Shown here one piece after another: positions 8,417-16,662 of a stretch of DNA of 22,418 bases. Under the pieces are notes generated by a model, which was not told the origin of the DNA, made no database searches, and saw only the letters and a list, made by a program, of their open reading frames with translations. Source of the DNA: Clostridia bacterium (GTDB taxonomy: Bacteria; Bacillota_A; Clostridia; Christensenellales; Aristaeellaceae); assembly GCA_017938645.1 (NCBI GenBank), contig JAGBBE010000112.1, positions 1 through 22,418 on the forward strand, in the 5' to 3' direction. Each line of letters starts with the position of its first letter. Position 1 is the stretch's first letter. The position numbers and the translations under genes were made by a program.

Positions 8417-9133
8417 TTACTTCTTGGGAATCGGACGGCTGTAAATGCCGGTCTGGATTTCGCGGATGAAGGCGGCGATGTTGGGAATCAGCGGCGTATG
8501 CTGCGCGTCGCGCACGGCCTCGCCGCGGTCGTAGTCGAGCTGGCGGAGGCGGATTTCAAACGGCGCGCGCTCTTTCGTCATCTCTCCGCACAAAAGGGCG
8601 TAGCAGCACCTCGGCTCGCCCAGATTGTTGCCCACGCTGCCGGTGTTGAGCATCACGCCCGGCGTCATCGTGCGCAGCGCCTGACGGTGCGCGTCGGCAT
8701 AGGCCACCACGTCGTAGCGGGAACCGTCCGGCGCGGAAAAATACGGCTCGATGAGCTCCTTTGCATGGTGCGCGGTGATGAGCGTGTCCATCACGGGCCG
8801 TCCGTGAAAGAAGCGGATGCGCCGGCCCGAAAACCAGCATTCGTGTTCCCTTGGCAGCGCGCACAGCGTTTCAAGGCGCTTCTGCCCCAGCTGCTCCCAG
8901 TAGAAAGAATCCGCCGGGAAGCGCTTCTCGCCCACGCCGTAGTCCCAGTTGCCGCCGAGGATGAGGTCGCAGTGCTCATGCGCCCAGTCGAAGGTGAAAT
9001 CGCTGCTGGGGCCCTTGCCCACGATGTCGCCCAGACACCAGATGAGATCGGGCCGGATCTGCGCCAGATCCCGCTCCAGCGCAAGCGTCGCAGGACGGTT
9101 TCCGTGCAGGTCGGCGATGAGTGCAATTTGCAT
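8417..9133 (-). CDS. Calcineurin-like metallophosphoesterase
   Basis: A 238-residue protein of the YfcE/DUF2461-independent, calcineurin-like phosphoesterase type. The two-metal site motifs are DLHG (Asp8, His10), LGDIVGKGP (Asp36), GGNWD (Asn62), FFHG (His110) and NTGSVG (163-168). The usual GHTH motif is ADAH (146-149), so its first histidine is replaced by aspartate, which may alter metal preference. The substrate could be a phosphodiester, a nucleotide or a phosphoprotein. It is the first gene of the minus operon, with AAGGAGG around 9139-9145 and an extended -10 promoter at 9162-9170. Confidence 0.9.
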   Translation of the reverse strand: MQIALIADLHGNRPATLALERDLAQIRPDLIWCLGDIVGKGPSSDFTFDWAHEHCDLILGGNWDYGVGEKRFPADSFYWEQLGQKRLETLCALPREHECWFSGRRIRFFHGRPVMDTLITAHHAKELIEPYFSAPDGSRYDVVAYADAHRQALRTMTPGVMLNTGSVGNNLGEPRCCYALLCGEMTKERAPFEIRLRQLDYDRGEAVRDAQHTPLIPNIAAFIREIQTGIYSRPIPKK

Positions 9134-9161
9134 GAACGGCCTCCTTGATGGGTGATGATTC

Positions 9162-9194
9162 AGTATAGCACATTCCCAGGTCCTGTGCTATACT
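9162..9194. promoter_or_regulatory. Divergent extended -10 promoters inside an inverted repeat
   Basis: The arms 9162-9172 and 9184-9194 are perfect 11-bp reverse complements. Each contains TGcTATACT, an extended -10 box pointing outward: minus strand to the phosphoesterase operon, plus strand to the pseudouridine synthase gene. With 17-bp spacing, the -35 of each falls on the other's -10 (TAGCAC, a poor -35), so the two promoters overlap and probably compete. The symmetric site could also bind a dimeric regulator. Confidence 0.7.
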
Positions 9195-9219
9195 TGCGCA
9201 TAGGGAGGATGATGGAAAG

Positions 9220-10098
9220 ATGCCGGTTTACACGCTTTTGATCACGCCTGACATGGAGGGCAGGCCCGTGCGCCGCGCCGCCATGGGCGGACTGGGCTTA
9301 AGCAGCGGCCAGTTCAAGCGCGCGAAGTTCCACGGCGAGATGCTTCTGGACGGCGTGCGCGTGATGGCCGACGCGCGCGTCACGGCCGGACAGGTGCTCA
9401 CCCTTTCCATCCCCGAGATGGAAAACACCCTGCCCGAGCCCTTCGACATCCCCTTTGACATCCTCTACGAGGACGCGTTTTTCTGGATCATCCACAAGCC
9501 CGCGCCCCTGCCCACCGCCTCCAGCGCCCGTCAGGACGGCCCAACGCTTGAAAACGCCCTCTTTGCCCGCCTCGGCTGCCCGGAGGATTTCGTCTACCGG
9601 CCCGTCAACCGCCTCGACAAGGGCACCAGCGGCCTCATGCTCGCCGCCCGCACCGCGCATGCGCAGCACCTTCTGCAGCAGATGCTCCACTCCGACGAAT
9701 TCATCCGCGAATACCTCGCCGTGGTCGAGGGAGCTCCGCCCGGGGACGAGGGCGTGATCGACCTGCCCATCGGCAAAGCCGACGGCGCAACCGTGCGCCG
9801 CGAAATCCGCCCGGACGGCAAGCCTGCGCGCACCTATTACCGCGTTTTGCGCCGCGGACGCCGAAGCCTTTTGCGCCTCAGGCTGGACACCGGCCGCACG
9901 CACCAGATCCGCGTGCACATGCAGGCCATGGGCTGCCCGGTCAGCGGGGATTTTCTCTACGGAACCGAAATCGGCGAATTGCCCGGACGCTTTGCGCTCC
10001 ACAGCGCGTATGTGAGGCTCAAACATCCGGTGACGGGCGAGTGGATTGAGCGGGAAACCGGGGTGCCGGATTCGTTTTTGAACTTGCTGGACGGGTGA
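9220..10098 (+). CDS. RluA-family RNA pseudouridine synthase
   Basis: A 292-residue enzyme that isomerises uridine to pseudouridine in rRNA or tRNA. An N-terminal S4-like RNA-binding region (about 12-65) is followed by the catalytic domain. The catalytic Asp133 lies in the motif NRLDKGTSG, where many relatives have His at the first position. The other family signature, GRTHQIRVHMQ, is present, as are YRPVNRLDKG and the closing GRFALHSAYVRLKHPVTGE. The exact target uridine cannot be assigned. The ATG at 9220 has GGGAGG at 9203-9208, a slightly long spacing of 11 bases. It is monocistronic, divergent from the minus operon; no strong terminator is seen after it. Confidence 0.93.
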   Translation: MPVYTLLITPDMEGRPVRRAAMGGLGLSSGQFKRAKFHGEMLLDGVRVMADARVTAGQVLTLSIPEMENTLPEPFDIPFDILYEDAFFWIIHKPAPLPTASSARQDGPTLENALFARLGCPEDFVYRPVNRLDKGTSGLMLAARTAHAQHLLQQMLHSDEFIREYLAVVEGAPPGDEGVIDLPIGKADGATVRREIRPDGKPARTYYRVLRRGRRSLLRLRLDTGRTHQIRVHMQAMGCPVSGDFLYGTEIGELPGRFALHSAYVRLKHPVTGEWIERETGVPDSFLNLLDG

Positions 10099-10155
10099 GG
10101 GGCCATCTTTTTTGTATGGTTTCCAAATGTTCACCCAACCTTCACATTCGCCCGG

Positions 10156-10198
10156 TTGACTTGTTCTATGTGCAACGATATACTGTTTAACGTGCAAC
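10156..10198 (+). promoter_or_regulatory. Promoter with paired GTGCAAC repeats, marR-ABC operon
   Basis: TTGACT (10156-10161), 17 bases, TATACT (10179-10184): a strong SigA-type promoter. Two direct GTGCAAC repeats at 10170-10176 and 10192-10198 flank the -10, 22 bp apart (two helical turns). They are a natural candidate operator for the MarR protein encoded just downstream (inference). Confidence 0.75.
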
Positions 10199-10244
10199 AT
10201 TCAATTCCGCTTCTCCATTTATATTGTACGGAGGTATATCCATC

Positions 10245-10682
10245 ATGGCTAAAAGACTCAATCTCGGCAAGGAACTGCACCGCCTGGATGTGAGCGCGGG
10301 GCGCATCCTTAACCAGCAGATGAGCGCCTGCGGGCTGGATGAACTCAGCGGCACCAACGGACGCATCATCCGCTTCCTCAATGAAAACGAAGACCGCGAC
10401 ATCTATCAGCGCGATCTGGAAAAGGAATTCGGCATCACACGCTCCACGGCCTCGCGCGTGCTTACGCTCATGGAGGAAAAGGATCTGGTGATCCGCTCCG
10501 GCGTCAGCCATGACGCGCGTCTGAAGAAGCTCACCCTCACCGAGCGCGCCAAGGGCTATGGCGACATCATGCGCCGCCATGCCGAAAACATGAGCCGCAA
10601 GCTGCTGGAGGGCTTCACCAAGGAGGAAACCGCCCAGCTGCGCCAGTTCATCGAGCGCATGCAGAAAAATATCATGAGCTGA
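10245..10682 (+). CDS. MarR-family transcriptional regulator
   Basis: A 145-residue winged helix-turn-helix regulator. The DNA-binding domain spans about 38-100, with recognition helix region [29 protein letters not shown] and the MarR wing motif [12 protein letters not shown] (88-99). The flanking helices (1-35 and 103-145) would form the dimer interface. A TTG at 10224 would add seven residues, but it lies before the GGAGG at 10230-10234; the ATG at 10245 is the proper start. It is the first gene of an operon with a two-component ABC exporter, a common arrangement in which MarR represses the operon and is released by a drug or metabolite. It probably acts on the repeats at its own promoter. 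Confidence 0.93.
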   Translation: MAKRLNLGKELHRLDVSAGRILNQQMSACGLDELSGTNGRIIRFLNENEDRDIYQRDLEKEFGITRSTASRVLTLMEEKDLVIRSGVSHDARLKKLTLTERAKGYGDIMRRHAENMSRKLLEGFTKEETAQLRQFIERMQKNIMS

Positions 10683-10701
10683 GTCCCACGGAGGAAAAAT
10701 C

Positions 10702-12450
10702 ATGTTCAAACGTCTTATCAAAAGTGTCCGCGAGTATAAGGCGGATTCCATCAAAGCGCCGCTGTTTGTGTCGCTGGAGGTGGTCATGGAGTGCATCATT
10801 CCGCTGCTCATGGCCGAGCTCATCGACAACGGCATCGACGGCGGCAGCATGCCGGTGATTCTCAAAACCGGCCTGATTCTGCTGCTGACGTCCTTTGCGT
10901 CGCTGGCCTTTGGCGTTTTGAGCGGCAAGCACGCCGCCAGCGCCTCTGCCGGCTTTGCCAAAAACCTCCGGCGCGACATGTTCCTGCGCGTGCAGGACTT
11001 CTCCTTTTCCAACATCGATCGATTTTCCACCGGCGGTCTGGTCACGCGCCTGACCACCGACGTTACCAATGTGCAAAACGCCTATCAGATGGTGATCCGC
11101 ACGGCGGTGCGCTCTCCTTTTATGCTGATCTTCTCCCTTGTGGCCGCCATTGGCATCGACAAAAAGCTCAGCCTTATTTTCCTCGCTTTTGTGCCGGTGC
11201 TGGCCATTGGGCTTACGATCATCTCCACCAACGCGCACCCCACCTTCCGCCGCACCTTCAAGCGCTTTGACAAGCTCAACTCCACCGTGCAGGAAAACCT
11301 CTACGGCATCCGCGTGGTCAAGAGCTTCGTGCGCGAGGAGTTCGAGAGCGACAAGTTCACCGCCACCGCCAACGATATCTATAACGACTTCTCCAAGGCG
11401 GAAAAGATCCTCTCCTTCAACCAGCCGCTGATGCAGTTCTGCATGTACGGCTGCATGCTGCTCATCAGCTGGTTCGGCGCGCGCGCAGTGGTTGCCTGCG
11501 GCGGCGACGCGGCGCTGGGCCTGTCCACGGGCGAACTGACGAGTCTGTTCACCTATACGATGCAGATTCTTTCGTCCCTGATGATGCTGTCGATGATCTT
11601 TGTGATGATGGTCATGTCCCGCGCCAGCATGCAGCGCATCGACGAGGTGCTCAAGGAGGAGAGCGATATCGTCTCTCCCGAAAACGCGCTTACGCAGGTG
11701 CGCGACGGCTCCGTGGAGTTCCGCAGCGTCCGTTTCCGCTACAACCGCGAAAGCGAGCGCCCGGTGCTTGATAACATCAACCTCCGCTTTGAGTCCGGCC
11801 AGACCATCGGCATCCTCGGCGGCACCGGCTCGAGCAAATCCAGCCTTGTGCAGCTGATCCCGCGCCTGTACGACGTGAGCGAAGGCTGCGTGCTGGTGGG
11901 CGGCGAGGACGTGCGCCGCTACGACCTGACCGCTCTGCGCGACGCGGTGAGCTTCGTGCTGCAGAAGAACGTGCTCTTCTCCGGCACCATCAAGGAAAAC
12001 CTTCGCTGGGGCAACGCCGAAGCCACCGACGAGGAAATGATCCGCGCCTGCCAGCTGGCTCAGGCGGATGGATTCATCCAGTCCTTCCCGGACAAGTATG
12101 ACACCTATATCGAGCAGGGCGGCACCAATGTATCCGGCGGACAGAAGCAGAGGCTCTGCATCGCCCGCGCGCTGCTTAAAAAGCCCAAGGTGCTCATTCT
12201 GGACGACTCCACCTCTGCGGTTGATACCGCCACCGACGCGCTCATCCGCAAGGCCTTCCGCGAGGAGATCCCGGATGTAACCAAGATCATCATCGCCCAG
12301 CGCGTGACCAGCGTGATGGAAGCTGATCAGATCGTGGTACTGGACGCGGGCGAAGTAACCGCTGTAGGCACGCATGAGGAGCTGCTCCGTACCAGCGCCA
12401 TCTACCGCGAGGTCTACGAATCCCAGATGAAGGGCGGTGAGGACGAATGA
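10702..12450 (+). CDS. ABC exporter half-transporter, degenerate ATP site
   Basis: A 582-residue fused permease/ATPase: six-helix transmembrane domain (about 15-310), then the nucleotide-binding domain (about 335-575). Walker A reads GGTGSSKS (373-380), with Ser in place of the last Gly. The signature is VSGGQ (477-481). Walker B is LILDDSTS, with Asp502 where the catalytic Glu should be, and the H-loop has Gln533 instead of His. These changes mark the degenerate subunit of a heterodimeric exporter (TM287/288, BmrCD, LmrCD types). It supplies the intact signature motif for its partner's working ATP site. GGAGG is at 10690-10694. The stop overlaps the partner's start. Likely role: drug or lipid efflux; substrate unknown. 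Confidence 0.95.
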   Translation: MFKRLIKSVREYKADSIKAPLFVSLEVVMECIIPLLMAELIDNGIDGGSMPVILKTGLILLLTSFASLAFGVLSGKHAASASAGFAKNLRRDMFLRVQDFSFSNIDRFSTGGLVTRLTTDVTNVQNAYQMVIRTAVRSPFMLIFSLVAAIGIDKKLSLIFLAFVPVLAIGLTIISTNAHPTFRRTFKRFDKLNSTVQENLYGIRVVKSFVREEFESDKFTATANDIYNDFSKAEKILSFNQPLMQFCMYGCMLLISWFGARAVVACGGDAALGLSTGELTSLFTYTMQILSSLMMLSMIFVMMVMSRASMQRIDEVLKEESDIVSPENALTQVRDGSVEFRSVRFRYNRESERPVLDNINLRFESGQTIGILGGTGSSKSSLVQLIPRLYDVSEGCVLVGGEDVRRYDLTALRDAVSFVLQKNVLFSGTIKENLRWGNAEATDEEMIRACQLAQADGFIQSFPDKYDTYIEQGGTNVSGGQKQRLCIARALLKKPKVLILDDSTSAVDTATDALIRKAFREEIPDVTKIIIAQRVTSVMEADQIVVLDAGEVTAVGTHEELLRTSAIYREVYESQMKGGEDE

Positions 12451-14378
12451 TGCGCGGAGGACCCAGAGGCCCCCGCGGCGACGGCCGCATGGCCAAGGAC
12501 GCCAAGGGCACCATGAAGCGCCTGCTTTCCTATCTGGGCGCATACAAGTTCCGCCTTGCGCTGGTCATTGCCTGCGCTGTGGGCAACACCGTGGCAAGCG
12601 TTATGAGCTCGTCGTTCATCCGCACCCTGATTGACGACTACATCGGCCCGCTGCTTCTGGAAGCAGCGCCGGTGTTCAGCGGACTGTTGATGGCGCTTGT
12701 GCGCATGGCGGTGATCTACATTGCGGGCATGACCTGCGGCTTCCTTTCCAACCGGCTGATGATCGCCGTGTCGCAGGGCGTGATCCGCAAAATCCGTGTG
12801 GAAATGTATGAGCACATGCAGACGCTGCCCATCAGGTATTTCGACACCCATTCCCACGGCGAGATTATGAGCCACTACACCAACGACACCGGCACCCTGC
12901 GCCAGATGATCGGTCAGGCGCTGCCGCAGGTGTTCAACTCGCTGATCTCCATTGTATCCGTGTTTGTGGCGATGCTCACGCAGAGTTTGTGGCTTACGCT
13001 GTTTGTGGTGCTGTTTGCTGTGGCGATGATGATGATCACCGGCCGCATCGGCGGCATGAGCGGCAAGTATTTCGCCTCCCAGCAGAAGTCGCTGGCCTGC
13101 GTCAACGGCTACATCGAGGAGATGATCAACGGTCAGCGCGTGGTGAAGGTGTTCAACCACGAGGACGAGTGCGTGAGCGAGTTTGACAGGCGCAACGCCG
13201 AACTGTGCGATAATGCCACCCGCGCTAATCAGTTTGCCAATATCATGGGGCCGGTGAACAACAACCTCGGCCATATCCTGTATGTGCTTCTGGCCATCGT
13301 GGGCGCGGCGCTGAGCCTGTGGGGCGTAACCAACGTAAGCCTCGCAGAAGGCGTGGGCGGCACGATTACGCTGGGCATGATCGCTTCCTTCCTCACGCTG
13401 TCCCGCTCGTTCGTGATGCCGATTTCCAACGTGACCCAGCAGATTGCGTCCGTGATCATGGCGCTGGCCGGCGCGGAGCGCATCTTTACGCTGATGGATG
13501 AACCCTCCGAGGAGGATCACGGATATGTCACCCTCGTCAACGCCGAGCGCCTGAGCGACGGAACCCTGCGTGAGAGCGAGAAGCGCACCGGGCTGTGGGC
13601 GTGGAAGCATCCGCATCAGGACGGCACGGTGACGTACACCGAGCTTAAGGGAGACATCGTGCTCGATCAGGTGGACTTCGGCTACGTGCCGGAGAAGACC
13701 GTGCTTCACGACGTGTCCATCTACGCGCGCCCGGGCGAAAAGATCGCCTTTGTCGGAGCCACCGGCGCGGGCAAGACGACCATTACCAACCTGATCAACC
13801 GCTTTTACGACATCGACGACGGCAAGATCCGCTACGACGGCATCAACATCAACAAGATCCGCAAGTCCGATCTGCGCCGCTCGCTGGGCGTGGTATTGCA
13901 GGACGTGAACCTCTTCACCGGCACCGTGATGGAAAACCTGCGCTACGGAAACCTTGAAGCCACCGACGAGGAATGCATCGCCGCGGCAAAGCTCGCCGGA
14001 GCCGACAGCTTCATCCGCATGCTGCCCGAGGGCTACAACACCGTGCTCACCGGCGACGGAAGCGGCCTCAGTCAGGGTCAGCGGCAGCTGTTGTCCATCG
14101 CCCGCGCGGCGGTGGCCGATCCGCCGGTGATGATTCTGGACGAAGCGACCTCCTCCATCGACACGCGCACGGAGGCCATTGTGCAGCGCGGCATGGACGC
14201 CCTCATGAAGGGACGCACCGTGTTTGTCATCGCGCACAGGCTTTCCACGGTTCGCAATTCCGACGCCATCATGGTGCTGGATCACGGCAGAATCATCGAG
14301 CGCGGCAACCACGAGGCGCTCATCGCCCAGAAGGGCACGTACTACCAGCTGTATACCGGCGCATTCGAACTGGAATAA
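12447..14378 (+). CDS. ABC exporter half-transporter, catalytic partner
   Basis: A 643-residue partner of the preceding half-transporter, joined by a 4-bp ATGA overlap. A basic Gly/Arg-rich N-terminus precedes six transmembrane helices (about 35-340). A linker of about 45 residues (352-398, containing TGLWAWKHP) leads into the nucleotide-binding domain. Walker A is GATGAGKT (437-444), Walker B LDEATSS with catalytic Glu566, and the H-loop has His597: all canonical. Its signature is LSQGQ (541-545) rather than LSGGQ, consistent with contributing only to the degenerate site. The heterodimer therefore has one competent site. A hairpin-rich region and a terminator follow. Confidence 0.95.
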   Translation: MMRGGPRGPRGDGRMAKDAKGTMKRLLSYLGAYKFRLALVIACAVGNTVASVMSSSFIRTLIDDYIGPLLLEAAPVFSGLLMALVRMAVIYIAGMTCGFLSNRLMIAVSQGVIRKIRVEMYEHMQTLPIRYFDTHSHGEIMSHYTNDTGTLRQMIGQALPQVFNSLISIVSVFVAMLTQSLWLTLFVVLFAVAMMMITGRIGGMSGKYFASQQKSLACVNGYIEEMINGQRVVKVFNHEDECVSEFDRRNAELCDNATRANQFANIMGPVNNNLGHILYVLLAIVGAALSLWGVTNVSLAEGVGGTITLGMIASFLTLSRSFVMPISNVTQQIASVIMALAGAERIFTLMDEPSEEDHGYVTLVNAERLSDGTLRESEKRTGLWAWKHPHQDGTVTYTELKGDIVLDQVDFGYVPEKTVLHDVSIYARPGEKIAFVGATGAGKTTITNLINRFYDIDDGKIRYDGININKIRKSDLRRSLGVVLQDVNLFTGTVMENLRYGNLEATDEECIAAAKLAGADSFIRMLPEGYNTVLTGDGSGLSQGQRQLLSIARAAVADPPVMILDEATSSIDTRTEAIVQRGMDALMKGRTVFVIAHRLSTVRNSDAIMVLDHGRIIERGNHEALIAQKGTYYQLYTGAFELE

Positions 14379-14428
14379 CCCGCTCGTCGAAAAAGCTCGC
14401 TTGCGCGATCTTTTCCGCCGGATTTGCA

Positions 14429-14560
14429 CCGTTTGCCTACTCGCCTCCGGCTCGCCGGGCGGCAAACGGCGTAAGGAAAGCCTTGCTGCGCAAGGCTTCC
14501 GAACCCACCGCACATGTCGCTGGGTTCGGAACAGAAGTCGGAGGGCTGCGGCCCTCCGAC
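14429..14560. repeat. Array of four perfect hairpins in 3' region
   Basis: The roughly 300-base gap between the ABC genes and sleB contains, in order: 9-bp stem 14429-14437/14461-14469 with a nested CCGGC/GCCGG stem; 8-bp stem 14478-14485/14491-14498; 9-bp stem 14499-14507/14521-14529; and 10-bp stem 14537-14546/14551-14560. All are perfect, and only the last element downstream (14591-14617) has a T run. A weaker stem lies at 14392-14414. This resembles an intergenic repeat or a 3'-end RNA-stabilising structure. I see no coding potential in this stretch. Confidence 0.75.
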
Positions 14561-14590
14561 ACCTCCTTCAGGATTTGCCGACACGCTCAG

Positions 14591-14617
14591 ACCAGCCCAT
14601 ATCGGGCTGGTTTTTTT
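14591..14617 (+). terminator. Rho-independent terminator of the marR-ABC operon
   Basis: ACCAGCCC/GGGCTGGT stem with loop ATATC, followed by a run of T7 (14611-14617). It lies about 210 bases after the ABC stop codon and before sleB. Confidence 0.9.
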
Positions 14618-14646
14618 GTATATTTCATGAAGATATGGGCAGACTT
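14617..14646 (+). promoter_or_regulatory. Possible forespore (SigG/SigF-like) promoter of sleB-ypeB
   Basis: TGTATA (14617-14622), then 17 bases, then CAGACTT (14640-14646). This loosely fits the SigG pattern (TGnATA -35, CATnnTA -10) expected for a sleB-ypeB operon. No good SigA promoter is seen in the gap. The -10 match is imperfect. Confidence 0.35.
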
Positions 14647-14680
14647 TCCCTACGCAGAATGTTTTTGGGAGGTTGACTCC

Positions 14681-15364
14681 GTGCAGCGGGAAGGTTTGAG
14701 CCTGATGGAAAGGCTTTTGCAGGTATTTCTGGCGCTGATCACATTTACACTATTTCTGGTGTTTGCCAAAGCGGACGCGGCCACGGTGGCGTGGGGCAGC
14801 AAGGGCGAACAGGTGCGCCTCGTGCAGGAAAAGCTCAGGCAGTATGGCTATCTCACCGGCGCGGCCGACGGCGTGTTCGGCAAGGAAACCTATGACGCGG
14901 TGGTGTGGTTTCAGCGAAAAAACGGGCTGACGGTGGACGGCGTGGTCGGCAGGGCCACGGCGGCGGGGCTTGGCATCACGCTTTCCGGCAGCGTCGCGGC
15001 GGCCAATTATAACGAAAGCGAAACCTATCTGCTCGGACGGCTGGTGCACGGCGAGGCGCGCGGCGAGCCGTATGTGGGCAAGGTGGCGGTTGCGGCGGTG
15101 GTGTTAAACCGCGTGCGCAGCGCGTCGTTTCCCAATACGATCGCGGGCGTGATCTATCAGTCCGGCGCGTTTGACGCCGTGGCCGACGGACAGATCAACT
15201 TAACCCCCGACGAGGACAGCCTGCGCGCCGCACGCGATGCGCTGGCCGGATGGGATCCCACCGGCGGCTGCCTGTATTACTACAATCCCGTTACGTCCAC
15301 CAATAGCTGGATCTGGACGCGCGAGGTGCAGCTTTCCATCGGCAAGCATAACTTCGCCATCTGA
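14681..15364 (+). CDS. sleB: Spore cortex-lytic enzyme SleB
   Basis: A lytic transglycosylase that cuts spore cortex peptidoglycan at muramic-delta-lactam during germination. The N-terminal hydrophobic signal (VFLALITFTLFLVFA, ending near AKADA) exports it across the inner forespore membrane. A peptidoglycan-binding domain follows (EQVRLVQEKLRQYGYLTGAADGVFGKETYDAVVWFQRKNGLTVDGVVGRAT in essence), then the hydrolase_2 catalytic domain, with the glutamate motif LVHGEARGEPYVGKVAVAAVVLNRV and the ending GCLYYYNP..NSWIW. The GTG at 14681 has GGGAGG eight bases upstream (14667-14672). An ATG at 14705, giving 219 residues, is an alternative with a weaker GGGAAGG. The product is 227 residues. ypeB follows after 11 bases. 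Confidence 0.93.
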   Translation: MQREGLSLMERLLQVFLALITFTLFLVFAKADAATVAWGSKGEQVRLVQEKLRQYGYLTGAADGVFGKETYDAVVWFQRKNGLTVDGVVGRATAAGLGITLSGSVAAANYNESETYLLGRLVHGEARGEPYVGKVAVAAVVLNRVRSASFPNTIAGVIYQSGAFDAVADGQINLTPDEDSLRAARDALAGWDPTGGCLYYYNPVTSTNSWIWTREVQLSIGKHNFAI

Positions 15365-15375
15365 GGAGGCGCGGC

Positions 15376-16662
15376 ATGACGAAAAAACATCACATTCTCC
15401 TCTATGGCGCGCTGGGACTGGCGCTGCTGGTGGCTTTGATCACGGCCTATGACCGCTATACGGCGGCGGAGCAGAGCCGATTGTATCTGGAGGACAGCTA
15501 CACCCAGCGCAGGCTTGAGGCGCAGGAAAACCTGCAGTCCATGGCGCTGAAGCTGGGCAAAGCTCCGGTGGTTTCCGACATGCGCAGCTATGTGGAAATC
15601 TTAAGCGGCGTGAGCCGTCAGGCCGCATCGGCGGCGGATGCGCTCTCCGCTCTGCCCGTGAGCCATGCTTCCATGGGACATACGGTAAAATTTCTCAACC
15701 AGCTCTCCGACTACGCGCTGATGCTCTCGCTTCAGGCGGCGTCGGGCAAGGCGCCGGATGCGCAGGCCATCCGCACCCTCGGCGAGCTCAAAAGCCGCTG
15801 CATACTCCTCAGCGGCGATCTGGCCACGTCGGAAGCCGAGCAATGGAGCCGCGAAAACCTCTTTTACGCGCCTGCGCAGGACGCGGACAACGGCATGGAC
15901 TATCCCAGCATGATCTACGACGGCGCGTTCTCCGACGCAAGGCACCGCGGCACGCCCAAGGCGCTGGGCAAGCAGCAGATCACGCAGGAGGAGGCCATCC
16001 GGCTGGCGCGTGAATTCGTGGGTGCAGACCGCGTTGTCTCCGCCGAAGCAGGCGCATCCACCGGCGGCGCCATCGAGTGCTTCGGCGTAACCCTCACGCT
16101 GGGCGATGGTACCGTCCTCAATGCAGACGTCACCCGTCAGGGCGGCAAAATGCTGTGGATCATGCCCGAAAAGGCCAACTTCGAGCCCCGGCTCACGCTG
16201 GAGGAGTGCCGCGAATCGGCGCTGAGTTTTCTGCACTCGCGCGGCTACGGCGAAATGGAGGCCAATCACTATCAGGTCTACGACGGGCTGGCGGTGATCA
16301 ACTTCGTGGCCGTGCAGGACGGCGTGCTTCTCTATCCCGATCTGGTCAAGGTGCAGGTTCGCATGGACACCGGCGAAATGGTCGGGCTGGAGAGCAACAA
16401 CTACCTCATGAACCACGAAAAACGCCCGGCCTTCGCTCCGAAAATGTCCGAAGCGCAGGCGCGGGCGCAGGTCAGCCCAAGGCTGACGGTAAGCAGTATG
16501 CGGCTTTGCGTGATCCCCTACCGGGATCGGGAAAGGCTGTGCTGGGAGGCGGCAGGCTGGTACAATGATACCGAGTACCGCGTCTACCTGGACGCCGACA
16601 CCGGCGAGGAGGCCGAAGTGCTTCAGATGGTCGACAGCGACTCCGGCAGGCTCGCTGCATAA
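15376..16662 (+). CDS. ypeB: Germination protein YpeB
   Basis: A 428-residue partner of SleB, needed for SleB localisation and stability in dormant spores. One N-terminal membrane segment (about 8-25) is followed by a coiled, Ala/Leu-rich region (about 30-170). PepSY-like repeats then extend to the C-terminus (for example ITQEEAIRLAREFVGADRV, LTLEECRESALSFLHSRGYGEM and MSEAQARAQVSPRLTV). Each begins with the acidic/hydrophobic helix and ends near a VNVDxDTGE-like strand, such as VYLDADTGEEAEV. GAGGAGG at 15363-15369 overlaps the sleB stop, so the two are cotranscribed. Its stop codon is immediately adjacent to the convergent stop of the next gene, with no base between and no terminator visible. 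Confidence 0.93.
   Translation: MTKKHHILLYGALGLALLVALITAYDRYTAAEQSRLYLEDSYTQRRLEAQENLQSMALKLGKAPVVSDMRSYVEILSGVSRQAASAADALSALPVSHASMGHTVKFLNQLSDYALMLSLQAASGKAPDAQAIRTLGELKSRCILLSGDLATSEAEQWSRENLFYAPAQDADNGMDYPSMIYDGAFSDARHRGTPKALGKQQITQEEAIRLAREFVGADRVVSAEAGASTGGAIECFGVTLTLGDGTVLNADVTRQGGKMLWIMPEKANFEPRLTLEECRESALSFLHSRGYGEMEANHYQVYDGLAVINFVAVQDGVLLYPDLVKVQVRMDTGEMVGLESNNYLMNHEKRPAFAPKMSEAQARAQVSPRLTVSSMRLCVIPYRDRERLCWEAAGWYNDTEYRVYLDADTGEEAEVLQMVDSDSGRLAA

Noticed and set aside
12414..14513. Long minus-strand open frame over the second ABC gene
   Set aside because: It is a shadow of a gene with all Walker and signature motifs; its composition is His/Ala/Gly-rich without domains.
14429..14617. 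Integron attC array, CRISPR or riboswitch in the hairpin region
   Set aside because: There are no repeated units with spacers, no integrase or cas genes and no recognisable riboswitch core, and the region follows the ABC operon.
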